Shown here: positions 35,528 to 38,485 of the stretch, in pieces
Numbering within the stretch: the first letter of the stretch is position 1
How the letters are laid out: each line of letters begins with the position of its first letter
Source of the DNA: Verrucomicrobiota bacterium
GTDB lineage: Bacteria; Verrucomicrobiota; Kiritimatiellia; CAIQIC01; JAGNIJ01
NCBI GenBank assembly: GCA_018823105.1
Contig: JAHJJH010000105.1
Span: 1 to 38,485 of the forward strand
Direction: 5' to 3'
DNA: 38,485 nt
Notes under the pieces: generated by a model
The model's database searches: none
Told to the model about the DNA's origin: nothing
What the model saw: the letters and a program-made list of their open reading frames with translations, nothing else
Program-made: the position numbers and the translations under genes

Positions 35528-36823
35528 ATGACGGAGACGGTGGCGGCAACGGGCGGCGGGCGGAACCTGACCGCACTGGATTTTTTCGTGTTGTGGATGG
35601 GCGCGTCCATTTCGCTGGCCGAAATCTGGGCGGGTGGACTCCTGGCCCCGCTGGGATTCATCGGCGGCCTGGTGGCGATCGTTCTGGGTCACGTCATCGG
35701 CAATACGCCCATGGCCCTCGGGGGAATCATCGGGAGCCGCCACGGCGTGCCGGCCATGATCAGCACCCGCGGCGCGCTCGGGATCCGGGGGTCCTACCTG
35801 CCCGCGGTGTTAAACTGCATCCAGTTGATCGGATGGACGGCGGTCATGCTGTGGATCTGCGGGCACACGGCGGCTCAAGTCGCCGGCGCGTCGTGGCCGG
35901 CAGGCGCCCGGATCTGGATTCTCGGCGCGGGGATTCTGACCACCCTGTGGGCCCTGACCGGCCATGGAATCCGGAAATGGCTCCAGCGTACGGCCGTGGT
36001 CCTGCTGACGCTCCTTTCGATCCTGATGACTCTCACGATCTTCCGGCGGTACGGGTTCGTCCATCTCCTGGATATCCGGCCCACCGGCGCCCTCTCCTTC
36101 GGCCAGGGCCTGGACCTGGTGATCGCGATGCCGATCTCCTGGCTTCCCCTGGTCTCGGACTACTCGCGGTTTGCGCAAAGCACGCGCGGCAGTTTCTGGG
36201 GCACGTGGTGGGGCTATCTGCTGGCCGGCAGTTGGATGTACGCTGTCGGGCTGTGCGCCGCGCTGGCTTCGCAAACGGCATCCCCCGATAGCATGGTCAT
36301 GGGCTTAATGGCCGAGATCGGCCTGGTCGGCCCCGCGCTTCTGATCGTCATCCTCTCCACCGTCACCACGACGTTCCTCGACATCTACTCCAATGCCGTT
36401 TCCGTCCGGAGCCTCGCGCCGAAACTCAATGAGCGCGCGGTCATCGCCATCGGCGGCCTGGCGGGAACGCTGCTGGCGATGTTCTTTCCCGCCACGGAAT
36501 ATCAGACCTTCCTGCTTTTCATCGGGGCGATGTTCTGCCCGCTGTTCGGCGTCGTCCTCGCGGATTACTTCATCCTCAAACGAATGCGCTTCGAGACGGC
36601 GGGAACACAGGACGGCCGGCGCCCCGCCTATTGGAAGGGCATCCATCTGACCGCCATCGCGGCCTGGGCGGCCGGCTTCGCGCTCTTCAAACTCGCCGAG
36701 CGCTGCGGCTGGACCGTCGGCGCGTCCCTCCCCGGCATGCTCGGCGCCGCGGCCCTCTACCTGCTCGCCGCGCCGCTCGTTCGACGCGTGCGGCAAGGCG
36801 CAGCCGCGGAGAGCGCGACATGA
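35528..36823 (+). CDS. cytX: NCS1-family transporter, putative hydroxymethylpyrimidine transporter
   Basis: 431 residues, about 12 membrane helices, similar to cytosine permease. MGASISLAEIWAGGLLAPLGF in helix 1 and SWLPLVSDYSRFAQ are NCS1 features. The TPP riboswitch upstream and the 4-base overlap with thiC make uptake of the thiamine pyrimidine (HMP) the likely role, as for CytX. TGAGGAG precedes the ATG. A purine or pyrimidine base substrate cannot be excluded from sequence alone. Confidence 0.88.
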   Translation: MTETVAATGGGRNLTALDFFVLWMGASISLAEIWAGGLLAPLGFIGGLVAIVLGHVIGNTPMALGGIIGSRHGVPAMISTRGALGIRGSYLPAVLNCIQLIGWTAVMLWICGHTAAQVAGASWPAGARIWILGAGILTTLWALTGHGIRKWLQRTAVVLLTLLSILMTLTIFRRYGFVHLLDIRPTGALSFGQGLDLVIAMPISWLPLVSDYSRFAQSTRGSFWGTWWGYLLAGSWMYAVGLCAALASQTASPDSMVMGLMAEIGLVGPALLIVILSTVTTTFLDIYSNAVSVRSLAPKLNERAVIAIGGLAGTLLAMFFPATEYQTFLLFIGAMFCPLFGVVLADYFILKRMRFETAGTQDGRRPAYWKGIHLTAIAAWAAGFALFKLAERCGWTVGASLPGMLGAAALYLLAAPLVRRVRQGAAAESAT

Positions 36824-38115
36824 ACCCTCTGACACAGATTCAATGCGCTCAACAGGATCTCATTAGCCCCGCTATGCGCGAGGTGGCCGAGCAGGAGCAT
36901 CTCCCCCCCGAACACCTCCGCGACCTCGTGGCCCGGGGCCGTGTCGTCATCCCCGCCAATCCGCGCCACGCCAGCCTGCGCCCCATAGGGATCGGCCGCG
37001 CCCTGCGCACCAAGATCAACGCCAACATCGGCAACTCGGCCTCGTCCGGCGGCCCGGAGACCGAACTCGAAAAACTCGCCTGCGCCATCCGGTACGGTGC
37101 GGACACGGTCATGGACTTGAGCACCGGCGGATGCCTTGAGGCCATCCGCGCGCACATTCTTGCCCATAGCCCCGTCCCCGTCGGCACGGTCCCCATCTAC
37201 GAGGCCCTGGCAAAGCTGGACGATCCCTTGGACCTGTCCATCGAACGACTGCTGGAGGTCATCGCCGCCCAGGCGGAGCAGGGCGTGGATTTCATGACCC
37301 TTCACGCCGGCATCCTGCGGGAGCATCTGCCGGCGGCTCGCCAACGCCTCACCGGCATCGTCAGCCGCGGTGGATCCGCCCTTGCGCTGTGGATGGACCG
37401 GCACGGCCGCCAGAACCCGATCTTCGAGCACTTTGACCGCGTGCTGGATATCTGCCGCGCCCACGACGTCACGATCTCCCTCGGCGACGGCTTGCGCCCC
37501 GGCTGCTTGGCTGACGCCTCGGACGACGCCCAGTTCGCCGAACTGCGCGTACTGGGCGACCTGGTCCGCCGCTGCCGGGCCGCCGGCGTACAGGCCATGG
37601 TCGAAGGGCCCGGCCATGTCCCGCTCCACGAGATCGAGCCCAACATGCGTGCCGAGCGAGAGATATGCGACGATGCCCCCTTCTACATTCTCGGCCCCAT
37701 CGTCACCGACTGCGCGCCCGGCTACGACCATATCACCGCCGCCATCGGCGGCGCGCTCGGCGCCCTGCACGGCGCGGCCATGCTCTGTTACGTCACCCCC
37801 CGCGAGCACCTGGGCTGGCCCACGCTGGAAGACGTCCGCCAGGGCGTGATCGCCTTCCGCATCGCCGCCCATGCCGCCGACGTCGCGGCCGGCCGGCCGG
37901 GCGCGCGCGACCGCGACGACGCCGTCTCCCGCGCCCGCGCCGCCTTCGACTGGGAGTCGCAGTTCCGGCTGGCGCTCGATCCGGAACGCGCCCGGACGAT
38001 GCACGCCGAGTCTTCATCCGCGCACCCCGCGACGGGCGAACCCTGCTGCACCATGTGCGGCCCCCGGTTCTGCGCCCTGCGCATCAGCCGGGACTGGAAA
38101 CAATCCGCGAAATGA
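36820..38115 (+). CDS. thiC: Phosphomethylpyrimidine synthase
   Basis: Radical-SAM enzyme converting aminoimidazole ribotide to HMP phosphate. 431 residues, the length of the short bacterial ThiC form. Seen: INANIGNS, YGADTVMDLSTGG, VGTVPIYEA, DFMTLHAGI, SLGDGLRPG, VEGPGHVPLHEI and PFYILGPIVTD. The unusual C-terminal cluster motif is Cys410-x2-Cys413-x4-Cys418 (CTMCGPRFC), with an adjacent extra Cys409. The ATG overlaps the cytX stop (ATGA), with GGAGAG upstream. Confidence 0.96.
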   Translation: MNPLTQIQCAQQDLISPAMREVAEQEHLPPEHLRDLVARGRVVIPANPRHASLRPIGIGRALRTKINANIGNSASSGGPETELEKLACAIRYGADTVMDLSTGGCLEAIRAHILAHSPVPVGTVPIYEALAKLDDPLDLSIERLLEVIAAQAEQGVDFMTLHAGILREHLPAARQRLTGIVSRGGSALALWMDRHGRQNPIFEHFDRVLDICRAHDVTISLGDGLRPGCLADASDDAQFAELRVLGDLVRRCRAAGVQAMVEGPGHVPLHEIEPNMRAEREICDDAPFYILGPIVTDCAPGYDHITAAIGGALGALHGAAMLCYVTPREHLGWPTLEDVRQGVIAFRIAAHAADVAAGRPGARDRDDAVSRARAAFDWESQFRLALDPERARTMHAESSSAHPATGEPCCTMCGPRFCALRISRDWKQSAK

Positions 38116-38117
38116 AA

Positions 38118-38200
38118 GTTTCCAAACATTGAAAAACCCAGCGCTTGTTTTTCCCAATCATTGGAAAAATCGGCCGGATTATTTCCAATGTTTGGAAAAA
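38118..38200. repeat. Phased array of three TTCCAA-N3-TTGGAA palindromes before thiD
   Basis: Copies are centred at 38127, 38159 and 38190, so gaps are 32 and 31 bp, as in the array before rfbA. The centres are ACA, TCA and TGT. The first copy again has the degenerate right arm TTGAAA, like the first copy of the rfbA array. The array begins 3 bases after the thiC stop. Confidence 0.8.
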
Positions 38201-38209
38201 CGCTATCCA

Positions 38210-38273
38210 TCAACCATTAACCACCCGCCTGCAGCGCTTCGCGCAGCGATGCGGGCAGGTCAACCATTAACCA
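38210..38273. repeat. 14-bp direct repeats around a 36-bp hairpin
   Basis: TCAACCATTAACCA occurs at 38210-38223 and 38260-38273, exactly 50 bp apart. The 36 bp between can fold: CCCGC with GCGGG outside, CTGC with GCAG, then GCG with CGC. The second repeat lies just before the thiD start. It resembles a small hairpin element with target duplication, but simple sequence duplication is equally possible. Confidence 0.6.
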
Positions 38274-38279
38274 TTCCCC

Positions 38280-38485
38280 ATGTCTAAGCCCATCGTCTGG
38301 ACCATAGCCGGGACCGATCCCAGCGGCGGCGCCGGGATCCAAGCCGACCTGAAGACCATGCAGGCGCTGGGCGTTCACGGGTGTTCCGTCATTACCGCGC
38401 TCATCGCGCAGAACACGCTCGGCGTCCGGCGCGTGGAGTACACACCCGCGGACCTCATCGAGGCGCAACTGCACGCCCTGCGCGA
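38280..38485 (+). CDS. thiD: Hydroxymethylpyrimidine/phosphomethylpyrimidine kinase (partial, 3' end outside window)
   Basis: The frame from ATG 38280 gives 68 residues to the window edge. TIAGTDPSGGAGIQADLKTM and GCSVITALIAQNTLGV are the conserved ThiD N-terminus, with substrate-binding residues in the DPSGGAG stretch. ThiD phosphorylates HMP and HMP-P, the step after ThiC. It may be fused to ThiE further on; this cannot be seen. The ribosome-binding site is weak. It is separated from thiC by 164 bp of repeats, so it may have its own control besides the TPP riboswitch. Confidence 0.92.
   Translation, partial: MSKPIVWTIAGTDPSGGAGIQADLKTMQALGVHGCSVITALIAQNTLGVRRVEYTPADLIEAQLHALR

Overview
The window is GC-rich, gene-dense bacterial chromosome. 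The best guess for its source is the Verrucomicrobiota/Kiritimatiellota side of the PVC group. This is inference from three things: a secreted protein with YadA-head-like GGG-N-TI repeats and an S74 chaperone domain, a small lysine/alanine-rich histone-H1-like protein, and many short intergenic palindromes. No rRNA, tRNA or CRISPR array was recognised. Almost every long antisense reading frame is a GC-driven shadow of a real gene.

Layout. 1-2750: the 5' part of an EF-Tu-domain-II-like small protein (minus), then a large secreted repeat protein. 2856-6459: the four dTDP-rhamnose genes in order rfbD-rfbB-rfbA-rfbC, split in the middle by a perfect 34-bp palindrome and an array of five phased palindromes. 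6510-7640: two minus-strand genes, a [2Fe-2S] thioredoxin-like ferredoxin and an outer-membrane beta-barrel-like protein. 7942-11570: acnA and thyX. 11586-13113: a lytic transglycosylase, a CxxC protein and a rubredoxin too short for ordinary ORF cut-offs. 13204-16833: the three-gene proton-translocating transhydrogenase (pntAA-pntAB-pntB) and a TVP38/DedA-like membrane protein. 16851-17363: the histone-like protein. 17499-19392: an ECF sigma factor, a zinc-type anti-sigma factor and a periplasmic coiled-coil protein with overlapping ends. 19454-19933: a REP-associated (RAYT) transposase inside its own REP elements. 20026-21754 (minus): a membrane-anchored protein, nadD and rsfS. 22083-30026: purF-gltB-gltD, with a PDDEXK-like GxxExxY gene bounded by inverted repeats sitting exactly between gltB and gltD. 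30119-35170: an EEP-family nuclease, an acyl-CoA synthetase, fmt and an iron-type alcohol dehydrogenase. 35341-38485: a TPP riboswitch followed by cytX-thiC and the start of thiD, with a second phased palindrome array before thiD.

How the genes work together. rfbD/B/A/C make dTDP-L-rhamnose for surface polysaccharide. purF, gltB and gltD are all part of glutamine-nitrogen flow. PurF and GltB both carry an N-terminal-cysteine glutaminase domain, and both appear to be made as pro-proteins. cytX, thiC and thiD import or make the thiamine pyrimidine and phosphorylate it, under TPP control. The sigma/anti-sigma/coiled-coil trio looks like a self-contained envelope-signal module.

The most unusual content is non-coding. 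(a) TTCCAA-N3-TTGGAA palindromes recur every 30-33 bp (about three helical turns) in two arrays 33 kb apart. (b) A REP family has GGTAGGGCG-type ends that supply the TAG stop codon of all five genes abutting it. (c) The inverted repeats around the gltBD insertion are triple-octamer repeats, and a variant with the same architecture lies before rfbD. (d) A 25-bp motif is conserved in two divergent intergenic regions and can form a GGAU-loop hairpin; in one of them it is followed by a terminator.
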